A DNA stretch of 64,000 nucleotides, from assembly GCF_018390645.1 (NCBI RefSeq), contig NZ_JAHBGC010000004.1, positions 134,994-198,993 on the forward strand. Reading direction: 5' to 3'. The stretch is from Ancylobacter dichloromethanicus (GTDB taxonomy: Bacteria; Pseudomonadota; Alphaproteobacteria; Rhizobiales; Xanthobacteraceae). The translations under genes were made by a program, and so were the position numbers. The notes under the pieces were generated by a model. The model saw nothing but the letters and a program-made list of their open reading frames with translations. It was not told the DNA's origin and ran no database searches. How positions within the stretch are numbered: the stretch's first letter is position 1; every line of letters starts with the position of its first letter. This document shows, piece by piece, positions 55,132 through 63,292 of the stretch.

Positions 55132-55170
55132 CCCCGGATCGGCACGGCGCTGCGCGCCGCTTGTCCGGGG
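55132..55170. repeat. Extragenic palindrome in the cbbL-cbbS spacer
   Basis: CCCCGGA (55132-55138) pairs with TCCGGGG (55164-55170), enclosing GGCGC (55146-55150) and GCGCC (55154-55158). The pattern resembles dispersed REP-like elements seen in Xanthobacteraceae and Bradyrhizobiaceae. It ends 26 bases before the cbbS start, so it will be present in the mRNA between the two Rubisco subunits. Confidence 0.65.
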
Positions 55171-55196
55171 AACGAGACAGAGATGAGGACACCATC

Positions 55197-55616
55197 ATGC
55201 GCCTGACCCAGGGAGCCTTCTCCTTCCTGCCCGACCTCACGGACGAGCAGATCGCCAAGCAGGTCCAGTACTGCATCGACAAGGGCTGGGCGGTGAACAT
55301 CGAGTTCACCGACGACCCGCACCCGCGCAACACCTATTGGGAGTTGTGGGGCCATCCGATGTTCGACGTGCCGGACGCCGCCGGCGTGATGTTCGAATTG
55401 AACGAGTGCCGCAAGGCCTATAAGGGCCGGCACTACATCCGCCTCAGCGCCTTCGACGCCACCCATACGTGGGAATCGCTGCGCCTCTCCTTCATCACCG
55501 ACCGCCCCACTGACGAGCCCGGCTTCGTGCTGGAGCGCCAGGAGATCGACGGCCGGTCGATCCGCTACACGACGCGCGCCTATGCGGCCAACCGCCCGGA
55601 GGGCGCGCGCTACTGA
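55197..55616 (+). CDS. cbbS: Ribulose-bisphosphate carboxylase small subunit (CbbS)
   Basis: A 139-residue red-type small subunit: RLTQGAFSFLPDLTDEQIAK, the conserved NTYWELWGHPMFDV near residue 44 and AFDATHTWESLRLSFITDRP near residue 85. The C-terminal extension after residue 110 (about 30 residues) forms the beta-hairpins in the central channel typical of red-type enzymes. The spacer to cbbL is 203 bases, longer than usual, and includes a palindromic repeat. A strong terminator follows about 65 bases downstream. Confidence 0.97.
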   Translation: MRLTQGAFSFLPDLTDEQIAKQVQYCIDKGWAVNIEFTDDPHPRNTYWELWGHPMFDVPDAAGVMFELNECRKAYKGRHYIRLSAFDATHTWESLRLSFITDRPTDEPGFVLERQEIDGRSIRYTTRAYAANRPEGARY

Positions 55617-55680
55617 TCCGTCGGCTCCCTCTACTCCCCCGACGGAAATCGCGGCCGACCGGTTTCCTCCCCGGCCGCGA

Positions 55681-55728
55681 GGGACCGGTTCCGGAATGCC
55701 GCGCCCGGAACCGGTCCCCCTTTTTCTT
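55681..55728 (+). terminator. Strong intrinsic terminator between cbbS and cbbX
   Basis: GGGACCGGTTCCGG (55681-55694) and CCGGAACCGGTCCC (55705-55718) form a perfect 14-base stem with a ten-base loop, followed by CCTTTTTCTT. A second hairpin (GCGGCCG/CGGCCGC, about 55651-55679) sits just before it. This should stop or sharply reduce transcription into cbbX. Confidence 0.9.
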
Positions 55729-55737
55729 GCTCGACGA

Positions 55738-55845
55738 GCATCCTTCGAGGCCCGGCTGCGCCGGGCATCTCAGGATGACGTCGTTCCGAATTCTCACTGA
55801 GCCACGTCATCCCGGGGTGCGAGCGACGCGAGCCTCGAAGGATGC
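55738..55845. repeat. Paired inverted repeats between cbbS and cbbX
   Basis: GCATCCTTCGAGGC (55738-55751) is repeated exactly in inverse at 55832-55845. Inner GGATGACGT (55773-55781) matches ACGTCATCC (55804-55812). Each arm also has its own small palindrome (GCCCGG/CCGGGC). These look like two REP-type elements facing each other; the right arm ends 18 bases before the cbbX start. Confidence 0.8.
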
Positions 55846-55863
55846 CGCCAGGAGCGATGCACC

Positions 55864-56817
55864 ATGGACGCCGTGATCGACGACCCCACGCTCACCACCG
55901 AGGGCACGCCGAAAGTGCCGGACTCCATCGACCTCCGGGCCGAGTTCGCCACCAGCGGGCTGGCCGAGGTGTTCGACCAGCTCGACCGCGAGCTGGTGGG
56001 GCTGGGGCCGGTGAAGCGGCGGCTGCGCGAGATCGGCGCGCTGCTGCTGGTCGATACCGCCCGCCGGCGCTTCGGCCTGGAGGCCACCAGCCCGACGCTG
56101 CATATGAGCTTCACCGGCAATCCCGGCACCGGCAAGACCACGGTGGCGCTGCGGATGGCGGAAATCCTCCACAAGCTCGGCTATGTCCGCAAGGGCCACC
56201 TCGTCACCGTGACGCGCGACGACCTGGTCGGCCAGTACATCGGCCACACCGCGCCGAAGACGAAGGAGATCCTCAAGAAGGCGATGGGCGGCGTCCTGTT
56301 CATCGACGAGGCCTACTACCTCTACCGCCCGGAGAACGAGCGCGACTACGGTCAGGAGGCGATCGAGATCCTGCTGCAGGTGATGGAGAACCAGCGCGAC
56401 GACCTCGTCGTCATCCTCGCCGGCTATGCCGACCGGATGGAGCGGTTCTTCACCGCCAATCCTGGCTTCCGCTCCCGCGTCGCCCATCATGTCGACTTCC
56501 CCGATTACTCGGCGGTGGAACTCGACGCCATCGGCGCGCGCATCCTCGACACCATGAACTACCGCATGAGCCGCGAGGCCGAGGCGGCGTTCCGGCGCTA
56601 TATCGACCTGCGCATGCTGCAGCCGCACTTCTCCAATGGCCGCTCGATCCGCAACGCGCTCGACCGCGCCCGCCTGCGCCAGGCCAACCGGCTGTTCCAT
56701 GCCGAGCGGCCGGTGACGGCGGACGACCTGGTGACGCTGGAGGCGGCGGACATCCTCGCCAGCCGCGTCTTCTCCGGCGGCATCGACAGCTACCCGCCGC
56801 TGCGCCCCGCCAGTTGA
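55864..56817 (+). CDS. cbbX: Rubisco activase CbbX (AAA+)
   Basis: A 317-residue red-type Rubisco activase that pulls the CbbL C-terminus to release inhibitory sugar phosphates. Walker A is [20 protein letters not shown] near residue 82, the pore region [20 protein letters not shown] near residue 121, Walker [21 protein letters not shown] near residue 142, then [20 protein letters not shown] near residue 182 (sensor/Arg finger). It is ring-forming and RuBP-activated in relatives. It follows a strong terminator and repeats, so it may have weak read-through or its own promoter. Confidence 0.96.
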   Translation: MDAVIDDPTLTTEGTPKVPDSIDLRAEFATSGLAEVFDQLDRELVGLGPVKRRLREIGALLLVDTARRRFGLEATSPTLHMSFTGNPGTGKTTVALRMAEILHKLGYVRKGHLVTVTRDDLVGQYIGHTAPKTKEILKKAMGGVLFIDEAYYLYRPENERDYGQEAIEILLQVMENQRDDLVVILAGYADRMERFFTANPGFRSRVAHHVDFPDYSAVELDAIGARILDTMNYRMSREAEAAFRRYIDLRMLQPHFSNGRSIRNALDRARLRQANRLFHAERPVTADDLVTLEAADILASRVFSGGIDSYPPLRPAS

Positions 56818-56841
56818 ACGCTCCGCATGCGTTCGCCTTCC

Positions 56842-56877
56842 CTCTCCCCCTCGGGGAGAGGTGGCCCGCGTAGCGGG
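56842..56877. repeat. REP-like palindromes between cbbX and cbbE
   Basis: CTCTCCCC (56842-56849) with GGGGAGAG (56853-56860), then CCCGC (56865-56869) with GCGGG (56873-56877), followed by GTGAGGGG. This is a widely dispersed intergenic element type in Rhizobiales. It may terminate or stabilise the cbbX transcript. Confidence 0.75.
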
Positions 56878-56959
56878 TCGGTGAGGGGCGACGCGATTGC
56901 CGGATGTAAAAGTGACGCGCCAGCCGCATGGCGGCAGACACATGCCAGGAGACAAACCC

Positions 56960-57640
56960 ATGGTTCTCATCGCCCCCTCCATGCTCGCCTCCGACTTCTC
57001 GCGCTTCGGCGAGGAGGTGCGCGATGTCGCGAGCGCCGGCGCCGACTGGATCCATCTCGACGTGATGGACGGGCATTTCGTGCCCAACATCACCTTCGGG
57101 CCGGATGTCATCAAGGCGATGCGCCCGCACACCGACAAGCTGTTCGACGTGCATCTGATGATCGAGCCGGTGGAGCCGTTCATCGAAGCCTTCGCCAGGG
57201 CCGGGGCGGACATCATCACCGTGCAGGCCGAGGCGACCCACCATCTCGACCGCTGCCTCCAGCTCATCCGCTCGCTCGGCAAGAAGGCCGGCGTGGCGCT
57301 GAACCCGGCGACCCATGAGAGCGCGCTGGCCTATGTGCTGGACAAGGTCGACCTGATCCTGCCGATGACGGTCAATCCCGGCTTCGGCGGCCAGGCCTTC
57401 ATCGCCGACGTACTGCCGAAGATCTATCGCCTCAGGGCGATGATCGGCGAGCGGCCGATCCATCTGGAGGTCGATGGCGGGGTGACGCCGGAGACCGCCG
57501 CGCTGTGCGCCGCCGCCGGGGCCAATGTGCTGGTGGCGGGCTCGGCGGTATTCAGGGGCGGGCGCGAGGCCTACGCCGCCAACATCTCCGCCATTCGCGA
57601 GGCGGGGCGTGGCGCCCGGCGCGGGCGCGCCGCCGCCTGA
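56960..57640 (+). CDS. cbbE: Ribulose-phosphate 3-epimerase (CbbE/Rpe)
   Basis: A 226-residue TIM-barrel enzyme interconverting ribulose-5-phosphate and xylulose-5-phosphate. Motifs: [18 protein letters not shown] at the start, [20 protein letters not shown] near residue 30, [20 protein letters not shown] near residue 62, [20 protein letters not shown] near residue 135 and [20 protein letters not shown] near residue 170. AGGAG eight bases upstream decides the ATG at 56960 over two earlier in-frame ATGs. Last gene of the cbb cluster. Confidence 0.96.
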   Translation: MVLIAPSMLASDFSRFGEEVRDVASAGADWIHLDVMDGHFVPNITFGPDVIKAMRPHTDKLFDVHLMIEPVEPFIEAFARAGADIITVQAEATHHLDRCLQLIRSLGKKAGVALNPATHESALAYVLDKVDLILPMTVNPGFGGQAFIADVLPKIYRLRAMIGERPIHLEVDGGVTPETAALCAAAGANVLVAGSAVFRGGREAYAANISAIREAGRGARRGRAAA

Positions 57641-57642
57641 GC

Positions 57643-57662
57643 GTGGCCGGTCGACCGGCCAC
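57643..57662. terminator. Perfect 20-base palindrome between convergent genes
   Basis: GTGGCCGG, a four-base TCGA centre and CCGGCCAC form a hairpin two bases after the cbbE stop and three bases before the stop of the opposing gene. It is well placed as a shared bidirectional terminator, though without U-tracts. Confidence 0.6.
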
Positions 57663-57665
57663 AGG

Positions 57666-58577
57666 TCAGTTGAAGGCGTCCTCGGTCAGGTTGAGGATCA
57701 GCACCTGGCGGGCATTGTCGGGGATCGAGGGCGAGGCGCGCAGCTCGATGCCGAGCGACGGATGCCGCTTCTGGATGATCTCGGCGACCTCGTTGGCCAT
57801 GTCCGCGCTGGCACCGTGGAAGGACAGCGTGTTGCTGGTGGTCTGCACGACGCCGGTGTCGGAGACCACGACGTCGAATCCGTCCTTCTTCAGCGTATTG
57901 GTGAAGCTGTCGACCTTCGCCTTCGCCACGGTGTTGATCGGCGCGAAGATGCGCACCGTATAGCCGGCGCCGGGCAGCGCCGGCGCGGCGGGTTCCGGGG
58001 CGGCGGGTTCGGATTCGGCGGCCGGCGCGGTGCCGGCCAGCGGAACCAGCGGGTCGTTGGCGGAGGGGGCGGGAGCCGGCGCGGCCGACGCCGGCGCGGC
58101 GGCGGCCGGCGGCTGGGCCTGCGCCAGCACCTGAGCGTTGCCGGGCGCGGCGGCCTGCGGCGCGGGAGCGGGCGTTTCGACCGCGTCGAGGCGCTCGACG
58201 ATCCGGCTCTGCGCCTCGCGCAGCGCGGCGAGGTCCCCGCGCAGGCTCAGCATCTGCGCGGCGAGGAAGGCGGCCAGCGCCAGAAGCGCGACCAGCACGA
58301 CGCCGTACAGCACGGTGAGGGCGGGGTGACCGGTGCGGGCGGGCGCCGCCTCGGCGCGCTTGCCCTCAAGCTCCAGCCGCCGCATGTCGACCTTGAGCTG
58401 TTCGATCCCGAGCCAGCGCTGGAACGCCACCGGGTCCTGCGGCGGGCCCTTGGCGCGGGCGGCAGCGGGCGCCGGCGAGGCGGAGACCGGCGGGCGGGGG
58501 GCGGCCGCCGCCCCGCCGCCCTCTTCGCCCGGCCGCGCCTTCGGTGGCTGCATGGAAGGCTCAAGCTTGTCGATCAT
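57666..58577 (-). CDS. Single-span membrane protein with C-terminal LytR_C/SPOR-like domain, function unknown
   Basis: A 303-residue protein. The N-terminus is polar with a Pro/Ala-rich stretch (about 5-45). One membrane helix follows (ALTVLYGVVLVALLALAAFL near residue 88), then a short coiled-coil-like segment (LRGDLAALREAQSRIVERLD) and a long Ala/Pro-rich linker. The C-terminal domain of about 100 residues begins GYTVRIFAPINTVAKAKVDS. It resembles the small alpha/beta domain of LytR C-terminal or SPOR-like proteins, which points to a periplasmic cell-envelope role. The match is by general look only, not by a diagnostic motif. Confidence 0.7.
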   Translation of the reverse strand: MIDKLEPSMQPPKARPGEEGGGAAAAPRPPVSASPAPAAARAKGPPQDPVAFQRWLGIEQLKVDMRRLELEGKRAEAAPARTGHPALTVLYGVVLVALLALAAFLAAQMLSLRGDLAALREAQSRIVERLDAVETPAPAPQAAAPGNAQVLAQAQPPAAAAPASAAPAPAPSANDPLVPLAGTAPAAESEPAAPEPAAPALPGAGYTVRIFAPINTVAKAKVDSFTNTLKKDGFDVVVSDTGVVQTTSNTLSFHGASADMANEVAEIIQKRHPSLGIELRASPSIPDNARQVLILNLTEDAFN

Positions 58578-58741
58578 GTCTTCTTCCCGTCCGCCATTCG
58601 CCGGGCACGCCGCGCTGTCCGCCGACAGCCTTTTTCGAAAGGCCATCTTAACGGAATGCAGCCGGGCGGCGCGGTATTCCTTACGAAATGGTTAAGACGG
58701 GACCGGATGCCGGCCCGGCGGCACCCGGGGGGCGGGGCGGC

Positions 58742-59410
58742 TCAGGCGGTCGGCGCGCCGGCCGGGCGGCGGCGCGTGCGCGGCCGCTTGGCGATGCGGG
58801 CCTTGATCATCCTCAGCGCCACCACGGTCAGGATCAGCATGACCAGGGTGATGCCGACCATCAGCACCAGCCATGCGCCCTGGCCGTGGGCGCCCAGCTC
58901 GTCGGCGCCCTTGCCGGCCAGCCAGCCCGGGGCCAGCATCACCGGCGCCCAGACGATGGCCGAGGAGACATTGGCGAACTGGAAGCGGCGCTGGTCCATG
59001 CGCATCATGCCGGCGACCAGCGGCATGGTGGCGCGCACCGGCCCGAAGAACCGGCCGACGAAGATCGAGGCGAAGCCGAAGCGGCGGAAGAACAGGCGCG
59101 CCTGCGCCACCTGCTCGCGATAGCGCAGCAGCGGCGGGCGGTGCACCACGCGCGGGCCGAGCCAGCGGCCGAGCCAGTAGGAGACGATGTCGCCGAGAAC
59201 GGCGCCGACAATGGCGCCGCCGATCACCGGCACCGGCGACACGATGCCGGTGCCGACCAGCCCGCCAATGGCGAGCATCAGCGCGGTGGCCGGGATGATG
59301 AGGCCGACAATCACCAGCGATTCGCCAAAAGCGATGAGGCCGATGAACAGGGGGATGAGGTATTCATGGCTGTGCAGAAACGCGACCACATCGGCGGATA
59401 AAGCTTCCAT
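58742..59410 (-). CDS. DedA-family membrane protein
   Basis: A 222-residue inner-membrane protein with the DedA/VTT fold. It shows EYLIPLFIGLIAFGESLVIV and GLIIPATALMLAIGGLVG at the start, GAVLGDIVSYWLGRWLGPRV near residue 68 and the signature FVGRFFGPVRATMPLVAGMM near residue 115. DedA proteins act as phospholipid or polyprenyl-phosphate carriers and affect envelope stress tolerance. The start at 59410 has GGGAGAGG just upstream. It is divergent from the MscS gene. The C-terminus is Arg-rich. Confidence 0.93.
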   Translation of the reverse strand: MEALSADVVAFLHSHEYLIPLFIGLIAFGESLVIVGLIIPATALMLAIGGLVGTGIVSPVPVIGGAIVGAVLGDIVSYWLGRWLGPRVVHRPPLLRYREQVAQARLFFRRFGFASIFVGRFFGPVRATMPLVAGMMRMDQRRFQFANVSSAIVWAPVMLAPGWLAGKGADELGAHGQGAWLVLMVGITLVMLILTVVALRMIKARIAKRPRTRRRPAGAPTA

Positions 59411-59543
59411 GTCCTCTCCCGGTCGGAAAAACCGCGCCCAGATGCGGCGACGAACGTGACAGGAGCAAGGCGCGCCGACACGGCGACGTCGGGTCGGCGG
59501 GACCATCGTCGTCGCGAAAGATGAAAAAATGTTCACTGGGCGG

Positions 59544-59568
59544 GGAACCTTTCGCGGAGCCGCGCGTT
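59544..59568 (+). promoter_or_regulatory. EcfG-type general-stress promoter for the MscS channel gene
   Basis: GGAAC (59544-59548) and CGTT (59565-59568) are 16 bases apart, a perfect EcfG consensus. The -10 element is 86 bases upstream of the MscS start codon. Confidence 0.7.
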
Positions 59569-59654
59569 AGAATAGCCGCACCCGCCATTCCGGCTCCCCC
59601 AATCTGCGCGCCCGTGGTTCCACGGCCGAGGGCCCGCGAACGACGGAATGCTTC

Positions 59655-62030
59655 ATGCCGCTGCGCGCGCTGTCGAGCCTGCTTCTCCTCGCTTTCTGTC
59701 TTCTCACCACGCCGATCCTCGGCAATGCCGCCTTCGCCCAGATGCCGCACCTGCCGGTGGCGCCCGCCCAGGCGGCGACCGCGCCCGCCGCGCCGCCGCA
59801 GGAGGCCGGCCAGGGCGACCTGCGCGCGCTGCTGGAGACGCTCAGCGACGACGCCTCCCGCGCGCGGTTCCTGTCGCGCTTGCGGGCGCTGGTCGAGAGC
59901 GAGGCGGGCGCGCCCGCCGCCGTGGCCGCCAGCCCGGCGGAAGGACGCGAGGACTGGCTGGCCGGCGCCACCCAGTCGCTTGGCGCGTTCTCCGGTTCGG
60001 TGCTGGCGCTGGTCGGCGAGATCGAGCAATTGCCCGCGCAGGTCGAGCAACTCTTCGCCGACCTTTCCGATCCGCTGGTGCTGGAGCGTGTGGGCTGGGC
60101 GGTGACGATGGTCATCGCCGTGCTGGCCGCCGCCCTGCTGGCCGAATACATCGCCAAGCGGCTGCTGGCGCGGCTGCGGCGGGCGATCGAGGCGCGGCCG
60201 GCGCGCGGCGTCTTCGTGCGGGCGCTGTTGCTGGCGCTGCGCACCCTGGTCGACATCGTGCCGATCGCCGCCTTCGCCGCCGCCGCCTTCGGGGTGCTGG
60301 CGCTGGTCGAGCTGAATTTCGTCGTTCGGCTCGCCGTCGTCACCGTCATCAACGCCAATGTGCTGGCGCGGCTGATCCTCGCCGGCGCCCGCGCGGTGCT
60401 GACGCCCGACGCGCCGCAGATGCGGCTGTTTCCGTTCGACCATGAAAGCGCGGCCTATGGCTATCTCTGGGTCCGGCGCTTCACCTACACCATCGTCTAC
60501 GGCCATTTCCTGCTGCGGGCGGCCTGGGTGCTGGGGCTCGCTCTGACGAGCTATCGCTCCCTCAGCAATGCGCTCGCGCTGTTTGTCACCGGCATGTGCA
60601 TCGTCTTCATCCTGCAGATTCGCGGCGGGGTGGCCCGGCGACTGCGGCGCATCGGCGCGCGCGAGGGGCGGACGGCGCGAATGCGCGACGCGGTGGCCGA
60701 CTTCTGGCACATCCTCGTCATCGCCTATGTCGTCGCGGGGTTTCTTGTCTGGAGCCTCGATGTCGATGGCGGCTTCGCGTTCCTCGCCCGCGCCACCCTG
60801 CTGTCCGTGCTCACGCTCGGCCTCGCGGCTCTGGTGATCATGGTGATGCTGCGGCTCTTCGAAAGGGTCTTCAAGCTCAACGGCGAAATGCGTGAACGCT
60901 ACCCGCTGCTGGAGGCACGGGCCAACCGCTATCTGCCGGCGCTGCGCAGTTCCGTGCAGGGGCTGGTGCTGCTCCTGGCCGCTCTCGTGCTGCTGGAAAT
61001 CTGGGGCGCGCAGCCGTTCGAGCGGCTCGCCTCCGATGGCGGGCAGGTGGCGGTGGGCCGGCTCATCTCCATCGGCGTGGTGGTGCTGATCGGCCTCGTC
61101 GCCTGGGAGATTTCGACCGCCTTCGCCGACCGTCTGCGGGCCGGCAATCCCAACTCGACCCGGCTGAAGACGCTGCTGCCCTTCCTGCAGAACGCCTTCC
61201 GCGTGGTGCTGCTCACCATTGGCAGCCTCATCCTGCTCTCCGAGATCGGCATCAACATCGCGCCGCTTCTCGCCGGTGCCGGCGTGCTCGGCCTCGCCAT
61301 CGGCTTCGGCGCGCAGACACTGGTCAAGGATGTCATCACCGGCGTGTTCATCCTGATGGAGGACACGATCTCGGTCGGCGACGTGGTGGAGGTCGGCGCC
61401 CATGCCGGGCTGGTGGAGAAGATCACCATCCGCACCGTGCACATGCGCGATTTCGACGGCAATGTGCATTCCATCCCGTTCGGCGAGGTGCAGACGGTCA
61501 AGAACATGTCGAAGGACTTCGCTTATGCGGTGGTCGATGTGCGCATCGCCTATCGCGAGAGCATCGACGAGGCGCTGGCGCTGATGGCCGAGGTGGCCGC
61601 CGACATGGTGGCGAAGGGGCCGCTGGCGGAAACCATCACCGCCCCGTTCGAGGTGGTCGGGGTCGAGGCGCTCGACCCGTCGCACATCCAGCTGCGCGGC
61701 CGCTTCAAGACCCGGCCGCTCGGCCAGTGGAACGTGCGGCGCGAATTCTACCGCCGCATCAAGGCGGCGTTCGAGGCGCGCGGCATCGAGATGCCGTACC
61801 CGCACCAGACGGTCTATCTCGGCACCGACAAGAAGGGCATGGCCCCGCCGCTGCGGGTGGTGAACCAGAGCGCCGAGGAACTGTCGGTGCCGACCCGCAC
61901 GCGCCGCACCGAGGCGGCGCGTGCCGCCCGCACCCCGGGCCCGATGATCGAGGAGCATCCCGGCGCGCGCGAGCGCAGCGAGGACGACGAGGAGCCGATG
62001 CTGCCCAGCATCGAGGAGCAGCGGCACTGA
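59655..62030 (+). CDS. Large MscS-family mechanosensitive channel
   Basis: A 791-residue channel protein with a signal peptide (ends near residue 29) and a periplasmic region to about residue 145. Around ten membrane helices follow, and the MscS core is near residues 500-720: INIAPLLAGAGVLGLAIGFG, AQTLVKDVITGVFILMEDTI and SVGDVVEVGAHAGLVEKITI. It opens under membrane tension to release solutes during hypo-osmotic shock. The size and N-terminal extension resemble the YbiO/MscM-type channels. The C-terminus is acidic and polar. A perfect EcfG promoter precedes it; a palindromic repeat follows. Confidence 0.94.
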   Translation: MPLRALSSLLLLAFCLLTTPILGNAAFAQMPHLPVAPAQAATAPAAPPQEAGQGDLRALLETLSDDASRARFLSRLRALVESEAGAPAAVAASPAEGREDWLAGATQSLGAFSGSVLALVGEIEQLPAQVEQLFADLSDPLVLERVGWAVTMVIAVLAAALLAEYIAKRLLARLRRAIEARPARGVFVRALLLALRTLVDIVPIAAFAAAAFGVLALVELNFVVRLAVVTVINANVLARLILAGARAVLTPDAPQMRLFPFDHESAAYGYLWVRRFTYTIVYGHFLLRAAWVLGLALTSYRSLSNALALFVTGMCIVFILQIRGGVARRLRRIGAREGRTARMRDAVADFWHILVIAYVVAGFLVWSLDVDGGFAFLARATLLSVLTLGLAALVIMVMLRLFERVFKLNGEMRERYPLLEARANRYLPALRSSVQGLVLLLAALVLLEIWGAQPFERLASDGGQVAVGRLISIGVVVLIGLVAWEISTAFADRLRAGNPNSTRLKTLLPFLQNAFRVVLLTIGSLILLSEIGINIAPLLAGAGVLGLAIGFGAQTLVKDVITGVFILMEDTISVGDVVEVGAHAGLVEKITIRTVHMRDFDGNVHSIPFGEVQTVKNMSKDFAYAVVDVRIAYRESIDEALALMAEVAADMVAKGPLAETITAPFEVVGVEALDPSHIQLRGRFKTRPLGQWNVRREFYRRIKAAFEARGIEMPYPHQTVYLGTDKKGMAPPLRVVNQSAEELSVPTRTRRTEAARAARTPGPMIEEHPGARERSEDDEEPMLPSIEEQRH

Positions 62031-62054
62031 GAGGCCGGTCTGAAAGGGAAGAGC

Positions 62055-62144
62055 GTCATCCCGGCCGCCGCCTGAGGCTTCGAGCCGGGATCGCGCCTGG
62101 GGCCATCGCGATCCCGGACGTGGCCTTGGTGCGTCCGGGATGAC
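62055..62144. repeat. Nested palindromic repeat downstream of the MscS gene
   Basis: GTCATCCCGG (62055-62064) pairs with CCGGGATGAC (62135-62144). Inside, GGGATCGCG (62087-62095) pairs with CGCGATCCC (62107-62115). It starts 24 bases after the MscS stop and has the layout of a REP-type element that may end the transcript. Its outer arm GTCATCCCGG resembles the element between cbbS and cbbX. Confidence 0.75.
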
Positions 62145-62308
62145 GCGGCACGCCGCGTCTGCCGACAGCCGCCGCGCGCGGGAGCCCCTCGCCGCGCGTC
62201 CGCGATGGTATCATGGGGGGATTGAGCGGGGCCGGCAAAGTCACGATGATGGCGTGTGCGCCGGCTCCCTGCCGGGTCGATGCCGGTCTCCTGGAGTTGC
62301 GTTGTTTC

Positions 62309-63289
62309 ATGCTCAGCCGCCTGCTTCGCCATCCGGTGACATTGATCATTGGCGTGATCCTGGGGCTGTTCCTGCTCTATGAGACCTGCGTGCGCTTCTT
62401 CGCCTATACCGGCGACGCCTATGTGATGAGCGACATCGTGGTGGTGTCGTCGGAGATTGAGGGACCGGTCTCGAAGCTGGCGGTGCAGAACAACGAGGCG
62501 GTCGCCGCCGGCCAGCTGCTGTTCGAGATCGAGCGCACGCCCTATGCGCTGAAGGTGCAGGAGACGCAGGCCGCGCTCGCCACCGCCCGCGCCGACCTTG
62601 AACTGGCGCGGGACGAGGTGAACGCCGCCAAGGCCAGCGTCACCGCCGCGCAGGCGGTGCAGACCAATGCGCAGGACCAGCTCGGCCGCGTGAAGGCGCT
62701 GGAGACGGAGGGCTATTCGCCCGAGGCGACGCTCGATGTCGCCACCCGCGACGTCGCCACCGCAGGAGCCAACGTAACGTCCTCCGAGGCACAGCTCGCG
62801 GTGACGGCGCGCCGGGTGGCGGTGGCACAGGCCGCCATCGCGTCGGCTGAAGCCGCCGTGGCGAAGGCGCAGTACGACCTCTCCAAGACCGTGATGACGG
62901 CGCCCGAGGCCGGACGGGTGGTGCCGTTCGTCACCCGGGTGGGGGATTATCTGCGCCCCGGCTCCGAGGTGCTCGCCCTCGTCACCGAGCGGCGGCGGCG
63001 GGTGGTGGCGAATGTGAGCGAGCGCCATCTCGCCCGTATCCGCGTCGGCCAGCGTGTGCTGCTGACGCTGGGTTCGGAACCGTGGGTGCTGCACTACGGC
63101 CATGTGAGCGGCATTGCCGCCGGCGTCGCCCGCTCACCCGACAACCCGCGGGTCATGCCCTATGTCGAGCCGACCACCGACTGGGTGCGGCTGCCCCGGC
63201 GCTTTCCGGTCGAGGTGACGCTGGACAACTGGCCGGAGGGGCTCGGCCTGTTCAACGGCGCCGACGCCCGCGTCCTGATCTGGTTCTGA
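62309..63289 (+). CDS. HlyD-family membrane fusion protein (AaeA/EmrA-like)
   Basis: A 326-residue periplasmic adaptor with one N-terminal membrane helix (PVTLIIGVILGLFLLYETCV). A biotinyl-lipoyl half (SEIEGPVSKLAVQNNEAVAA near residue 52) is followed by a long Ala/Glu-rich coiled-coil hairpin (about 85-205), the second lipoyl half (KTVMTAPEAGRVVPFVTRVG near residue 195) and a C-terminal beta-barrel. It bridges an inner-membrane pump to an outer-membrane channel. It is followed three bases later by the FUSC gene, its probable pump partner. The ATG at 62309 has GGAG somewhat far (13 bases) upstream. Confidence 0.9.
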   Translation: MLSRLLRHPVTLIIGVILGLFLLYETCVRFFAYTGDAYVMSDIVVVSSEIEGPVSKLAVQNNEAVAAGQLLFEIERTPYALKVQETQAALATARADLELARDEVNAAKASVTAAQAVQTNAQDQLGRVKALETEGYSPEATLDVATRDVATAGANVTSSEAQLAVTARRVAVAQAAIASAEAAVAKAQYDLSKTVMTAPEAGRVVPFVTRVGDYLRPGSEVLALVTERRRRVVANVSERHLARIRVGQRVLLTLGSEPWVLHYGHVSGIAAGVARSPDNPRVMPYVEPTTDWVRLPRRFPVEVTLDNWPEGLGLFNGADARVLIWF

Positions 63290-63292
63290 GCG

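Noticed and set aside
59364-62027. A roughly 890-codon minus-strand frame opposite the MscS gene
   Set aside because: His/Gln/Arg-rich antisense product without domains; the plus-strand MscS core is unambiguous.
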